Translations under genes and position numbers: made by a program | Shown: positions 27,467 through 36,531 of the stretch, one piece after another | Layout: every line of letters begins with the position of its first letter | How positions within the stretch are numbered: the first letter of the stretch is position 1 | Notes under the pieces: generated by a model | What the model saw: only the letters and a program-made list of their open reading frames with translations | Told to the model about the DNA's origin: nothing | Database searches by the model: none | Source of the DNA: Cupriavidus gilardii | GTDB taxonomy: Bacteria; Pseudomonadota; Gammaproteobacteria; Burkholderiales; Burkholderiaceae | Length of the DNA: 64,000 nt | Direction: 5' to 3' | Assembly (NCBI RefSeq): GCF_008801915.1 | Contig: NZ_VZOV01000012.1 | Coordinates: forward strand, 95,507 to 159,506

Positions 27467-28792
27467 ATGGCGGATTGTGCAGACGATTGTGCGAAGGGGC
27501 GGCGGGCATGGTCCGCCGCCAAGGGGTGGGGCAAGGTGACGCGGATGCCCGCCGCGCGGTCTGGCAAAGCGACGCCGATAGCCGCCGCGAGGTCAGGCAA
27601 CGCGGCGATGTGGCTGACGGTGGCGGTGGTGGTCGGCGCCGGCGTCGTGGCAGCGTTGCAGGTCGGCAAGGCCGCGATCGCGATGCCGATGCTGCGGGCC
27701 GAGCTTGACGCGAGCCTGGCGCAGGCGGGCTGGCTGATGGCCATCGTCGCGGTGCTCGGCTCGCTGGGCGGGATTCCGGCCGGCGCTCTGGTGCCCGCAT
27801 TCGGCGACCGGCGGATCTTGCTGGGCGGTTTGCTCGCAGTGGTGGTCGGAGCCTGCGCGGGCGCCCTGGCGCCGACGCTGCCGGCGCTGATCGCGTCGCG
27901 CTTCGTCGAAGGGCTGGGCTTCCTGCTGATCGCCGTGGCCGGGCCCGCGGTGCTGCAACGGGTGGTGACGCCGCAGCGGCGCGATATCGCCTTTGCGCTG
28001 TGGAGCTGCTTCATGCCGGCCGGCATGGCGCTGGCGATGGTCGCCGGTCCGCTGTTCGGCACCTGGCGCGGACTATGGTGGGGCAGCGCGGCGCTGGCCG
28101 TGGTCGCGACCGTGGCGACGCGGCTGGCGATACCGGCTGCGGCGCAGCGGCCGGCGTCGCCGCAGCCGTCCTTGCGATCGCACGGCGTCGCGGGTGCTGC
28201 CGCAACCATGCGCGCCGATATCGTGTCCGTGCTGCGCGCCTCGCAGCCGCTGCGGCTCGCCGCCTGCTTCGCGCTGTACAGCCTGATGTTCTTTGCGTTG
28301 TTCAGCTTCCTGCCGGTGCTGCTGATCGAACGGATCGGCGTCTCCCACCGCATGGTCGGTCTGCTGACGGCGCTCGCGATCGCCGCCAACATGATCGGCA
28401 ATCTGGCCGCGGGCTATCTGCTGGCGCGCGGCGTATCGCGGTCCCTGGTGGTGGGCGCTACCTGCCTGACCATGGGACTGGCCGCGCTCGGCATCTTCCT
28501 GCCGCTCTTCGGCGATGTGCCGACCTTCCTGCTGTGCCTGCTGTTCTCGGCGGTGGGCGGTCTGATTCCCGCGACCTTGCTGTCGGGCGCGTCCATCGTC
28601 GCCCCCACGGCGGGACTGCTGCCGGTCGTGATCGGCCTGCTGATGCAGGGCAGCAATGTTGGGCAGGTGGTCGGACCCGTTACCGTGGGCGCGGCCATCG
28701 AGGCCTGGGGCTGGCACGCCGCCGCGGCCGTCGTGGCGCTATCGGCGTTGGCCGCCATGCTGCTGGCGCGCGGCATGCGGTTTGGGGCCTAG
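27467..28792 (+). CDS. MFS transporter (CynX/YeaN-like)
   Basis: ATG 27467 is preferred because AGGGAG lies 6 bases upstream; an ATG at 27428 is an alternative. The 441-residue protein has a 40-residue hydrophilic N-terminus and about 12 transmembrane helices with the motif-A loop GALVPAFGDRRILLGG between helices 2 and 3. It is divergent from the LysR gene and 134 bases apart. Location near a TonB receptor hints at, but does not prove, a role in siderophore export. Confidence 0.85.
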   Translation: MADCADDCAKGRRAWSAAKGWGKVTRMPAARSGKATPIAAARSGNAAMWLTVAVVVGAGVVAALQVGKAAIAMPMLRAELDASLAQAGWLMAIVAVLGSLGGIPAGALVPAFGDRRILLGGLLAVVVGACAGALAPTLPALIASRFVEGLGFLLIAVAGPAVLQRVVTPQRRDIAFALWSCFMPAGMALAMVAGPLFGTWRGLWWGSAALAVVATVATRLAIPAAAQRPASPQPSLRSHGVAGAAATMRADIVSVLRASQPLRLAACFALYSLMFFALFSFLPVLLIERIGVSHRMVGLLTALAIAANMIGNLAAGYLLARGVSRSLVVGATCLTMGLAALGIFLPLFGDVPTFLLCLLFSAVGGLIPATLLSGASIVAPTAGLLPVVIGLLMQGSNVGQVVGPVTVGAAIEAWGWHAAAAVVALSALAAMLLARGMRFGA

Positions 28793-28853
28793 CAGTGTGA
28801 ATCGGCGTGAACCGGAGCTTTGAAACGCCCTTCGCCATAGCGCGAGCCGCGGA

Positions 28854-29900
28854 TCAGAACGTATTTTTGGGCAGTGGTTCTGTACCGCGGGCCAGGTCGT
28901 TCGCTCTGCGTTCGATGGTGGCGCAGCGCTCCAGCAGTATTTCAAAGGGCTCGCCATCGTCAAGCAGCAGGCCGTCGTCGATCATGTGCTGATAGTCCGA
29001 GGCCAATGCGCTAAGCGCCTTGTCGTCAGGGACCAATCGCAAGCCCCCGGACACCGCCACGCCATAGTCGATCGGTTCGCCGCCAGGAAATTTCTCGGCG
29101 AAGAAAATCCCCTTGTGCTTCGCGACGGCGTGGGCAAGACCGCGATCGGCAAGGGCGGCATCGGCGAGTCCGACGTCGTCGAGGCGCACCAGATCGTGCC
29201 AATGCCGGGCGAAACGCGCGCTGCCACGGAACTCACCCTGTGCGCAGTAGACATGAATCGCCGTGGCCTTTTCCCAGAACGTGCGTTCGGCGCGCATGAC
29301 GCGCGCGGTAGTGTTCGGAAACGCGATCTCGCGAAGATGCGCGGCCGCATCGCAGTGGATCGGGCGCAGATGACTCGGCTCGCCCGTACATCGGGCACCG
29401 AACTCGAGCATGACGACCGGGGAAACGTAGCCGGTTCCACCGGACAGCGGCTCGTACGCAATAAAGACCTTGTCACCGTCCACGCTGGCGGCCGCCGGCA
29501 GCCGTTGCCTCCCCAATTCGTCTTGAATCGACGGAAGCATCTCGGTCATGACCCAAGCGGACAGGCGCGTGCGGATGGCCTTGGTCCATCGCTTCTCCTG
29601 ACTACGGTTAGGCGGCAGCGGTTCGCCGGTGTCCCGGATCAGGTCGCCGGCGATCGCCCTGATGTCATAGGTCAGGTCGATGTCTTCTGAGAAGCGGCGG
29701 ATCGCGCCATACGCCTTGGACAGAGAAGTACCGCCCTTGAAGACCAGATGATCGGCATGAGGGCCGGCAAAGAGATGGCGCAGCGACCATACCACCCATA
29801 GATCCTTTTCGAGCAGATGCGGCGGCCTGCCGGATCGCGTCGCGACCACTTCGAGAGCATCCCGTTGTTCCGCCCGGGACAGGCTGAAGAACTCGGTCAC
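28854..29900 (-). CDS. AbiEii-type nucleotidyltransferase toxin
   Basis: The 348-residue protein belongs to the AbiEii/MenA nucleotidyl-transferase family: LLEKDLWVVWSLRHLFAGP, then the nucleotidyltransferase motif LVFKGGTSLSKAYGAIRRFSEDIDLTYDI (about 53-81, with G-T-S and D-x-D). Family members transfer nucleotides to tRNA acceptor ends and arrest growth. It lies 6 bases after the antitoxin stop, in the standard antitoxin-toxin order. Confidence 0.92.
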   Translation of the reverse strand: MTEFFSLSRAEQRDALEVVATRSGRPPHLLEKDLWVVWSLRHLFAGPHADHLVFKGGTSLSKAYGAIRRFSEDIDLTYDIRAIAGDLIRDTGEPLPPNRSQEKRWTKAIRTRLSAWVMTEMLPSIQDELGRQRLPAAASVDGDKVFIAYEPLSGGTGYVSPVVMLEFGARCTGEPSHLRPIHCDAAAHLREIAFPNTTARVMRAERTFWEKATAIHVYCAQGEFRGSARFARHWHDLVRLDDVGLADAALADRGLAHAVAKHKGIFFAEKFPGGEPIDYGVAVSGGLRLVPDDKALSALASDYQHMIDDGLLLDDGEPFEILLERCATIERRANDLARGTEPLPKNTF

Positions 29901-29906
29901 GTTGGG

Positions 29907-30500
29907 TCAATGCTGCAGCAAGGTACTCACTTCCTTGGCCATCCACGTGGGCAGCTGACCGCGTGAAGACGCGACTTCGGCAAGGTCGGATGCCGAGAGC
30001 CGGGCGCGCAGTTTTGCGATCGCTTCGTTGGCATGTTGGGGGCCGAGCCATGTCAGAGCGCGCAGGACCTTTCCGGCGTGGCGGCCGGCCAATGCCAACT
30101 GCCATCGCGGCGCATGCCGGAACTCGATGACTTGGGCGCCCAGCGTAAGCAGGCGGCTGCGGCCGGAGGTCAAATACACGGCGCGCACGGGAACTTGCGT
30201 CGTCAGCCCCAGTTCGTTGGCCGCCGCGGCGCCATGAGGCACGACGGTTTCCCCACGCTGCCGGGCAAGACCCTCGATCAATGCCGAGGCGGCCGGCGCC
30301 CGGTTGCCGAAGCGGGTAGGCACGGGAACGGCATAAATACCGCGTTCGATGCGCAGCAATGCGCCACGGCGCGCCATACGGCTGAGCGCCTGGTCGACGG
30401 CGGCGCGATTTCCCAGATGCAGCAAGCCCTTGGCGACCAGGGGCGTGCCTTCCGGTAGTCCGGCTGCGTATTCGGTGATCTGTTGGGCAAGGGTTCGCAT
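29907..30500 (-). CDS. AbiEi-type antitoxin (DUF6088)
   Basis: A strong GAGGAGGAACG ribosome-binding region precedes ATG 30500. The 197-residue protein has an N-terminal winged helix (LGNRAAVDQALSRMARRGALLRIERGIYAVPV, about 29-60) that in AbiEi antitoxins binds the operon promoter, and a C-terminal antitoxin domain. It is the first gene of the pair. An AT-rich promoter region lies at 30520-30540. Confidence 0.9.
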   Translation of the reverse strand: MRTLAQQITEYAAGLPEGTPLVAKGLLHLGNRAAVDQALSRMARRGALLRIERGIYAVPVPTRFGNRAPAASALIEGLARQRGETVVPHGAAAANELGLTTQVPVRAVYLTSGRSRLLTLGAQVIEFRHAPRWQLALAGRHAGKVLRALTWLGPQHANEAIAKLRARLSASDLAEVASSRGQLPTWMAKEVSTLLQH

Positions 30501-30620
30501 CGTTCCTCCTCGGATGTCGGAAGTTTATAACGATTTCTGACACCAAGCAACGACGGTGGCATCCGGCGACCTGCATCGCGCTCGTTTGGTCGTCAGGAAA
30601 GGAGGCCTTGAAGAGGCGTA

Positions 30621-31253
30621 TCAGGCACTACGCTGCCGCGCGGGGCGTTTCTGCGGCTCGCCGGATAGGCTGTCCCACACCCGCATCGCGCAGTCCACCA
30701 CCCGGTGCAGCCGCTGGCGCGAGGCCCCGGTGCGGGCCTGGATCGACAGCCCCTGCAGCACCGTTTCGAAGTAGGCCGCGAGGGCGCCGATGTCCGTGTC
30801 GGCGGGCAGTTCGCCGGCCTCGACGCCTTGCTTCAACCGCTGGCGAACCGACTCGCCGACCGTGCGCAGCTTGCTCGACAGCATGGTCTTCATCTCGCTG
30901 TCCTCGTCCGGGCAGGCGGCGGCGACCGATACCACGAGACAGCCGCGCGGCGTCGCCGGGTCGCAGTAGGCGTCGACGTTGTCGCGCAGCATCGCCTCGA
31001 TACCCGCGCGTGCGGTGGGTCGGGCGAGTGCCGGCGTGGTGAAGTTCATGGTCCGCTGATACAGCGCCGTCGCCTCGCGAAACAGCTGCGCCTTGTCGCC
31101 GAAGGCGGCATAGAGGCTGGGCCGGTTGATGCCCATCGCGGCCGTCAGCTCGCTCAGCGACGCCTGCTCGTAGCCGCGCTCCCAGAACACGCGCATCGCC
31201 GCCTGCAGGGCGGTGTCGCGGTCGAAGGCGCGGGGTCTTCCTCGTTGGCTCAT
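30621..31253 (-). CDS. TetR/AcrR-family regulator
   Basis: The frame is open far upstream, but ATG 31253 (MSQRGRPRAFDRDTALQAAM) gives the canonical TetR N-terminus; 210 residues. The helix-turn-helix is at about 15-55 (SLSELTAAMGINRPSLYAAFGDK), followed by TPRGCLVVSVAAACPDED, typical of the YjdC/ComR-like group. It is divergent from an SDR gene with operator-like repeats between, and likely represses it. Confidence 0.9.
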   Translation of the reverse strand: MSQRGRPRAFDRDTALQAAMRVFWERGYEQASLSELTAAMGINRPSLYAAFGDKAQLFREATALYQRTMNFTTPALARPTARAGIEAMLRDNVDAYCDPATPRGCLVVSVAAACPDEDSEMKTMLSSKLRTVGESVRQRLKQGVEAGELPADTDIGALAAYFETVLQGLSIQARTGASRQRLHRVVDCAMRVWDSLSGEPQKRPARQRSA

Positions 31254-31332
31254 GGATGGAACGGTGAATTCTGTACTGACCGGATAGTAAATCCCTTGAC
31301 CGTCGGCGACAACGTGCCAATAATCTGCCTTA

Positions 31333-31356
31333 AATTTGTACCGGAAAGTACAAATT
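31333..31356. promoter_or_regulatory. Perfect inverted repeat, probable TetR operator
   Basis: AATTTGTAC (31333-31341) and GTACAAATT (31348-31356) are perfect complements around 6 bases. A looser relative with TGTAC and AGTAAA half sites lies at about 31274-31293, near the tetR start. Both are in the TetR/SDR divergent promoter. Confidence 0.75.
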
Positions 31357-31451
31357 ATGGGTGAAACCGACGATGCCGGTTCGGCAGCCCTTGGGGCGGC
31401 GGACCGGCGAACCGACATACGACGTTGAACACCACGTTCAAGGAGCAAGAC

Positions 31452-32195
31452 ATGGCATCCCTGCAAGGAAAAACGGCCCTGGTCACGGGCGGCAGCCGCG
31501 GCATCGGCGCCGCGATCGCGCGCCGGCTGGCCGCCGATGGCGCGGACGTTGCACTGACCTACGCCAGTTCGGAGCAGCAAGCCGAAGAGGTCGCCGCGCA
31601 GGTGCGCGCGCACGGCCGCCAGGCACTGGCGATTCGGGCGGACAACGCCGATCCGAAGGCGGTCGCCGATGCGGTGGCGCGCGCGGCCGGGCAATTCGGC
31701 AAGATCGACATCCTGGTGAACAACGCCGGCATCTTCCGCGTCGGTCCGCCGGCGGACCTGAGCATCGAAGATTTCGACATCACGATGGCGGTCAATGTGC
31801 GCGCTGCCTTCGCGGCGATCAAGGCGGTCGACAAGGTGATGCCCGATGGCGGCCGCATCATCTCGATCGGCAGCAACCTGGCGGTGCGCGTGCCGGGGCA
31901 GGGCATGTCGGTGTATAGCGCCAGCAAGGCGGCGCTGGTCGGCATGACGCAGGGCTTGGCGCGCGACTTCGGTCCGCGCGGCATCACGGTCAATGTCGTG
32001 CATCCCGGTTCGACCGCCACCGACATGAACCCGCCGGATGGCCCGCATGCGGAATGGCAGCGCTCGCTGATGGCGGGTCCGCAGCGTTTCGCGTCGCCGG
32101 ACGATGTCGCGGCGGTCGTGGCCTTGCTGGCCTCGCCGGAAGCCCAGGCGGTGACCGGCGCGGCATGGACCATCGATAACGGCACCAACGCCTGA
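31452..32195 (+). CDS. SDR-family oxidoreductase
   Basis: AAGGAG before ATG 31452 decides the start (frame open to 31425). The 247-residue short-chain dehydrogenase has the cofactor motif TGGSRGIG (about 12-19), NNAG at about 89-92, catalytic serine in SIGSN and YSASK (Y about 155, K about 159). It resembles 3-oxoacyl-ACP reductase-like or alcohol dehydrogenases; the substrate is unknown. It is divergent from the tetR gene. Confidence 0.93.
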   Translation: MASLQGKTALVTGGSRGIGAAIARRLAADGADVALTYASSEQQAEEVAAQVRAHGRQALAIRADNADPKAVADAVARAAGQFGKIDILVNNAGIFRVGPPADLSIEDFDITMAVNVRAAFAAIKAVDKVMPDGGRIISIGSNLAVRVPGQGMSVYSASKAALVGMTQGLARDFGPRGITVNVVHPGSTATDMNPPDGPHAEWQRSLMAGPQRFASPDDVAAVVALLASPEAQAVTGAAWTIDNGTNA

Positions 32196-32265
32196 TCGCA
32201 CGCTGCGGCGATCGATCCGAGCGCGGGAACGTGGGCACGGCAACATCGGCGTTCACGCTTCCCGC

Positions 32266-32295
32266 TTGACATCCGAATTTCCACGGCGGTATAAA
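32266..32295 (+). promoter_or_regulatory. Strong sigma70-type promoter for the amidohydrolase-UbiD operon
   Basis: TTGACA (32266-32271) and TATAAA (32290-32295) are separated by 18 bases. Transcription would begin near 32302, giving a leader of about 210 bases before the first start codon at 32512. Confidence 0.75.
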
Positions 32296-32301
32296 GGCGC
32301 C

Positions 32302-32511
32302 GTGGGTAGAAGCGGTCGATTGAACAAGCAGCGGCGCAACGCCGCGATCGTTCAACTGGAGATTGCTCACTGACGGAGTACCGTCGGTGGCGCATTCTTC
32401 CAACGCTCCCCTCGACAGTGCTCCCGAACGCAACGCGCACCCGGCCGGTCCCGCAATGACCGGCCCGGTCCCGCATGCCTTCAACCTGCAGCATTGCGAG
32501 GAGACACCCGC
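32302..32511 (+). promoter_or_regulatory. Structured 5' leader with three hairpins, possible cis-regulatory RNA
   Basis: Hairpin 1 nests GCGGCG/CGCCGC (32331-32336 and 32340-32345, CAA loop) inside TTGAAC/GTTCAA (32320-32325 and 32350-32355). Hairpin 2 is GACGG-AGTA-CCGTC (32372-32385). Hairpin 3 is GGCCGGTC/GACCGGCC (32443-32450 and 32458-32465). No open frame is convincing. The region could be a riboswitch or attenuator for the downstream operon; I cannot match it to a known motif. Confidence 0.5.
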
Positions 32512-33414
32512 ATGATCATCGACACCAGTTGCTATCCGACCAATCTGGTCGACCTGGCATGGCGGCACGATGGCGAGCCCTTTACCGGCGAGCGCCTGAT
32601 CCAGATGATGGATGGCCCATTCCTGATCAACGGCAAGCCGCGCCGCATCGATCGCGCCTTCATCCAGCCGCCGCAAGGCAACACCATCTACACCTGGACC
32701 GACGGCACCAGGTCGGGCAGCGAATCGATCGATGCCTATATGGCCTACACGGTCGAGATGGTGCGCAAATATCCCGACCGCTTCATCGGCTGCTTCGTCT
32801 ACAACCCGCGTTGCGGCGTCGAGAACGGCGTCAATGCGATCGACCATTACGTGCGCAAGCTCGGCTTCAAGATGGTCCAGTTCCAGGCCAACATGCACGC
32901 CTATCGGCCCGACCGCGCGCTCGACTGGCTGCGTCCGGCGCTGCAGAAATGCGCGGAATTGGGCGTGCTGGTCAAGCTGCATACCGGCGACGGCCCCTAC
33001 AGCATCCCGACCGAATGGGTGCCGATGATCAAGGAATTCCCGACGGTGAATTTCATCATGGCCCACTTCGGCGTGCAGACCGGCGGCGTCTATTGCTTCG
33101 AGCCGTTCCAGATGGCGATGGACCTGCCGAACGTCTATTGCGAATCGGGCTGGTGCCTGCAGTCGCGCATCGTCGAGTTCGCCAAGGTGTTGCCCAAGCA
33201 CAAGATCCTGTTCGGCTCCGATACGCCGCCGAACGAGCCGGGCATGTGGCTGCGCCTGCTGGAGGTGCTGTGTTTCGAGCCGCCGCAGGGGCTCAATCTG
33301 GACGAGGACACGCTCGAGGACTACCTCGGCAACAACGTCGCGCGGATGATCGGGCTCGAACCGACGCCGGTGCCGCGCACGGTCGAAGAGGCCCGCGCCA
33401 GGCTCGCCGCCTGA
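32512..33414 (+). CDS. Amidohydrolase-2 family protein lacking the HxH metal motif
   Basis: GAGGAG lies 8 bases before ATG 32512. The 300-residue protein is clearly of the amidohydrolase-2 (ACMSD/gamma-resorcylate decarboxylase) fold and roughly 60% identical by eye to the next gene. The N-terminal metal ligands H-x-H are replaced: DTSCYP (S6, Y8). Other ligands are kept: H157 in LHTGDGPY, H185 in AHFGVQTGG and D237 in FGSDTPPNEP. It may be an altered-metal enzyme, a regulatory partner of its paralogue, or inactive. It is the first gene of the operon. Confidence 0.87.
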   Translation: MIIDTSCYPTNLVDLAWRHDGEPFTGERLIQMMDGPFLINGKPRRIDRAFIQPPQGNTIYTWTDGTRSGSESIDAYMAYTVEMVRKYPDRFIGCFVYNPRCGVENGVNAIDHYVRKLGFKMVQFQANMHAYRPDRALDWLRPALQKCAELGVLVKLHTGDGPYSIPTEWVPMIKEFPTVNFIMAHFGVQTGGVYCFEPFQMAMDLPNVYCESGWCLQSRIVEFAKVLPKHKILFGSDTPPNEPGMWLRLLEVLCFEPPQGLNLDEDTLEDYLGNNVARMIGLEPTPVPRTVEEARARLAA

Positions 33415-33470
33415 GCCGCGCTGTTCCACGACCGCTTCCAGACCACGCAGCCCCGCACGGAGCCACTGCA

Positions 33471-34385
33471 ATGATCATCGATACCCATCTGCATCCCACC
33501 AACCTCGTCGACGAGGCCTGGCGCCATACCGGCGAACCGTTCACCGGCGAGCGCCTGCTCAAGATGATGGACGGCCCCTACATCATCAACGGCAAGCCGC
33601 GCCGCATCGACATGGGCTTCATCCAGCCGCCGCCCGGCAATACCGGCTATCGCGACGGCAATCGCCGCGGCCGCGAAGGCGTGCGCGACTACATGGCCTA
33701 TGTGGCCGAGCTGTGCCAGAAATATCCCGACCGCTTCATCGGCAATTTCACCTTCAATCCGCGCTGGGGTCCGGAAGAGGGCGCGCTCGAGCTCGAATAC
33801 CACGTCAAGGAATACGGCTTCAAGATGATGAAGCTGCATGCCAACATGCACGGCTATCGCCCCGACCGCGCGCTCGACTGGCTGCGGCCCGCCTTGAAGA
33901 TGTGTGCCAAGTACAACGTCGTGGTGCTGATCCACACCGGCGACGGGCCGTACACGATTCCGACGATGTTCTATCCGATCATCCGCGAATTCCCGATGGT
34001 CAATTTCATCATCGGTCATTTCGGCATCCAGACCGGCGGCAATTATTCGTTCGAGGCGTTCTGGATGGCGATGGACACGCCCAATGTCTATTGCGAATCG
34101 GGTTGGTGCTTCCAGTCGCGCATCGTCGAATTCGCCCGCCAGTTGCCGCGCAACAAGATCGTGTTCGGCACCGACACGCCGCCGAACGAACCGGGCATGT
34201 GGCTGCGCGAACTGGAGATGCTGTGCGGCCCCGCGCCGCAGGGCATGGACCTGGACGAGGACGGGCTGGAGGACTACATGGGCAACAACATCGCCCGCCT
34301 GATCGGCCTGGAGACCACGCCGCCGCCGCGCACGATGGAAGAGGCGCAGGCCCGGCTGACCGATACCTACGCCGGTCTTCGCTGA
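33471..34385 (+). CDS. Amidohydrolase-2 family metal enzyme (decarboxylase/hydrolase)
   Basis: This 304-residue paralogue has the full metal set: H6 and H8 in DTHLHP, H155 in LIHTGDGPY, H183 in GHFGIQTGG and D235 in FGTDTPPNEP. The family (PF04909-type) includes ACMSD, gamma-resorcylate and 5-carboxyvanillate decarboxylases and iso-orotate decarboxylase, as well as hydrolases and hydratases. It lies 56 bases after its defective twin and 77 bases before ubiD, all in one operon. The substrate is unknown but may be an aromatic or heterocyclic acid. Confidence 0.9.
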   Translation: MIIDTHLHPTNLVDEAWRHTGEPFTGERLLKMMDGPYIINGKPRRIDMGFIQPPPGNTGYRDGNRRGREGVRDYMAYVAELCQKYPDRFIGNFTFNPRWGPEEGALELEYHVKEYGFKMMKLHANMHGYRPDRALDWLRPALKMCAKYNVVVLIHTGDGPYTIPTMFYPIIREFPMVNFIIGHFGIQTGGNYSFEAFWMAMDTPNVYCESGWCFQSRIVEFARQLPRNKIVFGTDTPPNEPGMWLRELEMLCGPAPQGMDLDEDGLEDYMGNNIARLIGLETTPPPRTMEEAQARLTDTYAGLR

Positions 34386-34462
34386 ACCGCCCCACACGGC
34401 GGCCGGCCGGGCCCAGCACCTTCCTGTGCCGCGGCCCCGGCCGGCGTGACAAGGAGAGAACG

Positions 34463-35911
34463 ATGACATCGTCGCTCAATTCGGGGCGCGATTCGGGGCG
34501 CGGTTCGGGGTGCGATTCTGGGCGCGATTCTGGGCGCTACTCGTCGTCGCAGGATTTTCGCGACTTTCTGTCGGCCTATCGGGCCGCGCATCCCCACGAT
34601 GTGCTGGTGATCGGCGACGAGGTCGGCGCCGATCAGGATGCGACCGCCGTGGTCTGGCAGCTGGCCGCGCAGGGGCGCTATCCGATGCTGGTGTTCGAGC
34701 GCGTGCGTGGTCTGGACGCGCCGCTGGTCACCAATATCTTCGCCTCGCGCGAGCGCGTCGGCCGGCTGCTCGGCGTCGGCGCCGACGGCATCCACGCCGA
34801 ATACCAGGCGCGCAGCCGACGCCTGGTGCCGCCGCGCGAGGTCGACAGCGGGCCGGTGCTCGACGTCGTGCAGGGCGACGGCATCGACCTGAGCACGATC
34901 CCGGCCATACGGCATTTCGCTAACGACCGCGGGCCCTATATCACCAACGCGATCCTGATCGCGCAGGATCCGGAGACCGGCATCGGCAACGCCAGCTACC
35001 ACCGCTCGATGGTGCATTCGGCCACCGGCATCGCCACCAGCCTGCATTCGCGCGGCCACCTGTGGCGCATGCAGCAGCAGGCCGCCGTGCGCGGGCAGCC
35101 GTTGCCGGTGGCGATGGTGATCGGCGCGCATCCGCTGTTCATGCTGGCGGGCGCGGCACGTCTGCCGTACGGCGTCGACGAGCGCCACGTCGCCGGCGGC
35201 CTGTTCGGCGCGCCGCTCGAGGTCGTGCGCACGCCGCGGCATGGCATCGCGGTGCCCGCCAGCGCGGAGATCGTGCTGGAAGGGGTCATCGATCCGGAAG
35301 CGCGCGTCGACGAGGGGCCGTTCGGCGAGTTCACCGGCTATTCGTCGGACCGCTCGACCAACAACCTGCTGCGCGTCGAGACGATCCTGCGCCGGCGCGA
35401 CGCGATGCTGATCGACGTGGTCGGCGGCAATTCGGCCGAGCACCTCAATCTCGGGCGGATTCCGCGCGAGTCGGAGATGGTCGAGAAGCTGAAGGAGCGT
35501 TTTCCCGGCGTCACCGCCGTGCACTATCCGAGTTCGGGCACGCATTTCCATGCCTATGTCGCGCTCAAGCCGATGCGCGCCGGCGAGGCGCGCCAGGTCA
35601 TGCTGGGACTGCTCGGCTGGGATCCGTACCTGAAGACGGTGATCGCGGTCGACGAGGATGTCGACGTCACGCGCGATGAAGAGGTGCTGTGGGCCGTCGC
35701 CACGCATCTGCAGCCGCATCTTGACGTGGTGGTCGTCGACGGCCTGCCCGGCAGCGCGCTCGATCCGTCGGCATCCGGCGTCGGTACGACGTCGCGCATG
35801 GGGCTCGATGCGACACGCGGCCCGCAGTTCGATGGCATCCGCGCGCGCATCGGCGACGACGCGATGGCGCGGGCTGCGCGGCTGCTCGGCGATGTGCTGG
35901 GGCGCCCATGA
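34463..35911 (+). CDS. UbiD-family decarboxylase (prenylated-FMN dependent)
   Basis: AAGGAG precedes ATG 34463. The 482-residue protein shows the UbiD fold: [14 protein letters not shown], the prFMN/Mn region [17 protein letters not shown] (about 176-192, with the conserved arginine) and the acid motif [11 protein letters not shown], which carries the two conserved glutamates of the E-R-E network, then [12 protein letters not shown]. UbiD enzymes reversibly (de)carboxylate unsaturated or aromatic acids. The N-terminus has a low-complexity SGRD repeat. It overlaps the ubiX start by 4 bases, and UbiX supplies its cofactor. Confidence 0.92.
   Translation: MTSSLNSGRDSGRGSGCDSGRDSGRYSSSQDFRDFLSAYRAAHPHDVLVIGDEVGADQDATAVVWQLAAQGRYPMLVFERVRGLDAPLVTNIFASRERVGRLLGVGADGIHAEYQARSRRLVPPREVDSGPVLDVVQGDGIDLSTIPAIRHFANDRGPYITNAILIAQDPETGIGNASYHRSMVHSATGIATSLHSRGHLWRMQQQAAVRGQPLPVAMVIGAHPLFMLAGAARLPYGVDERHVAGGLFGAPLEVVRTPRHGIAVPASAEIVLEGVIDPEARVDEGPFGEFTGYSSDRSTNNLLRVETILRRRDAMLIDVVGGNSAEHLNLGRIPRESEMVEKLKERFPGVTAVHYPSSGTHFHAYVALKPMRAGEARQVMLGLLGWDPYLKTVIAVDEDVDVTRDEEVLWAVATHLQPHLDVVVVDGLPGSALDPSASGVGTTSRMGLDATRGPQFDGIRARIGDDAMARAARLLGDVLGRP
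34478..34537 (+). repeat. Five 12-bp tandem repeats encoding (D/N/G)SG(R/C) in ubiD
   Basis: Units at 34478, 34490, 34502, 34514 and 34526 follow the pattern NNTTCNGGGCGC with one-base differences and keep reading frame. They encode an N-terminal low-complexity tail of about 20 residues absent from typical UbiD proteins. Unit number could change by slippage without breaking the frame. Confidence 0.8.
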
Positions 35912-36531
35912 GCCGCCGCCTCGTGGTCGCCATCACCGGCGCCAGCGGCGCGATCTACGGCGTGCGCCTGCTGCAGTGGCTGGCGCAGCAGCCGGACTGG
36001 CGCACCGACCTGGTGGTGACGCCGTCCGGCTGGCTGACCATCCAGCACGAGCTTGGCCTGCGCCGCGCCGAAGTCGAGGCGCTGGCCGACGTCGCACACA
36101 ACGTGCGGGACATCGGCGCGACCATCGCCAGCGGCTCCTACCGCTGCGCCGGCATGGTGGTGGCGCCGTGCTCGATGCGCTCGCTGGCGGCGATCGCCCA
36201 TGGCATCGCCGACAACCTGGTCACGCGCGCCGCCGACGTGATGCTGAAGGAAAGACGCCGGCTGGTGCTGCTGCCGCGCGAGACGCCGCTGCATCTGGGC
36301 CATCTGCGCAACCTGACCGCGGTGACCGAGATGGGCGCGATCGTGCTGCCGCCGGTGCCGGCGTTCTACCACCGGCCAGGCACCATCGACGATCTTGTCA
36401 ACCATACCGTCGGGCGTACGCTCGACCTGTTCGATATCGACCATGCCGGTCTGGTCGCGCGTTGGCAGGGGATGCGTCCCGTGCCGGCCGACGCGATGCC
36501 GACTGCCATGGCGCAGGAGGAGACACGATGA
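35908..36531 (+). CDS. ubiX: UbiX-family flavin prenyltransferase
   Basis: It attaches dimethylallyl to FMN to make prenylated FMN for UbiD enzymes. The 207-residue protein has [20 protein letters not shown] at the N-terminus, [12 protein letters not shown], the [25 protein letters not shown] segment (about 76-100) and [18 protein letters not shown]. The start overlaps the ubiD stop as ATGA and its own stop overlaps the next gene in the same way, so translation is coupled. It appears dedicated to this cluster's UbiD. Confidence 0.95.
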   Translation: MSRRLVVAITGASGAIYGVRLLQWLAQQPDWRTDLVVTPSGWLTIQHELGLRRAEVEALADVAHNVRDIGATIASGSYRCAGMVVAPCSMRSLAAIAHGIADNLVTRAADVMLKERRRLVLLPRETPLHLGHLRNLTAVTEMGAIVLPPVPAFYHRPGTIDDLVNHTVGRTLDLFDIDHAGLVARWQGMRPVPADAMPTAMAQEETR

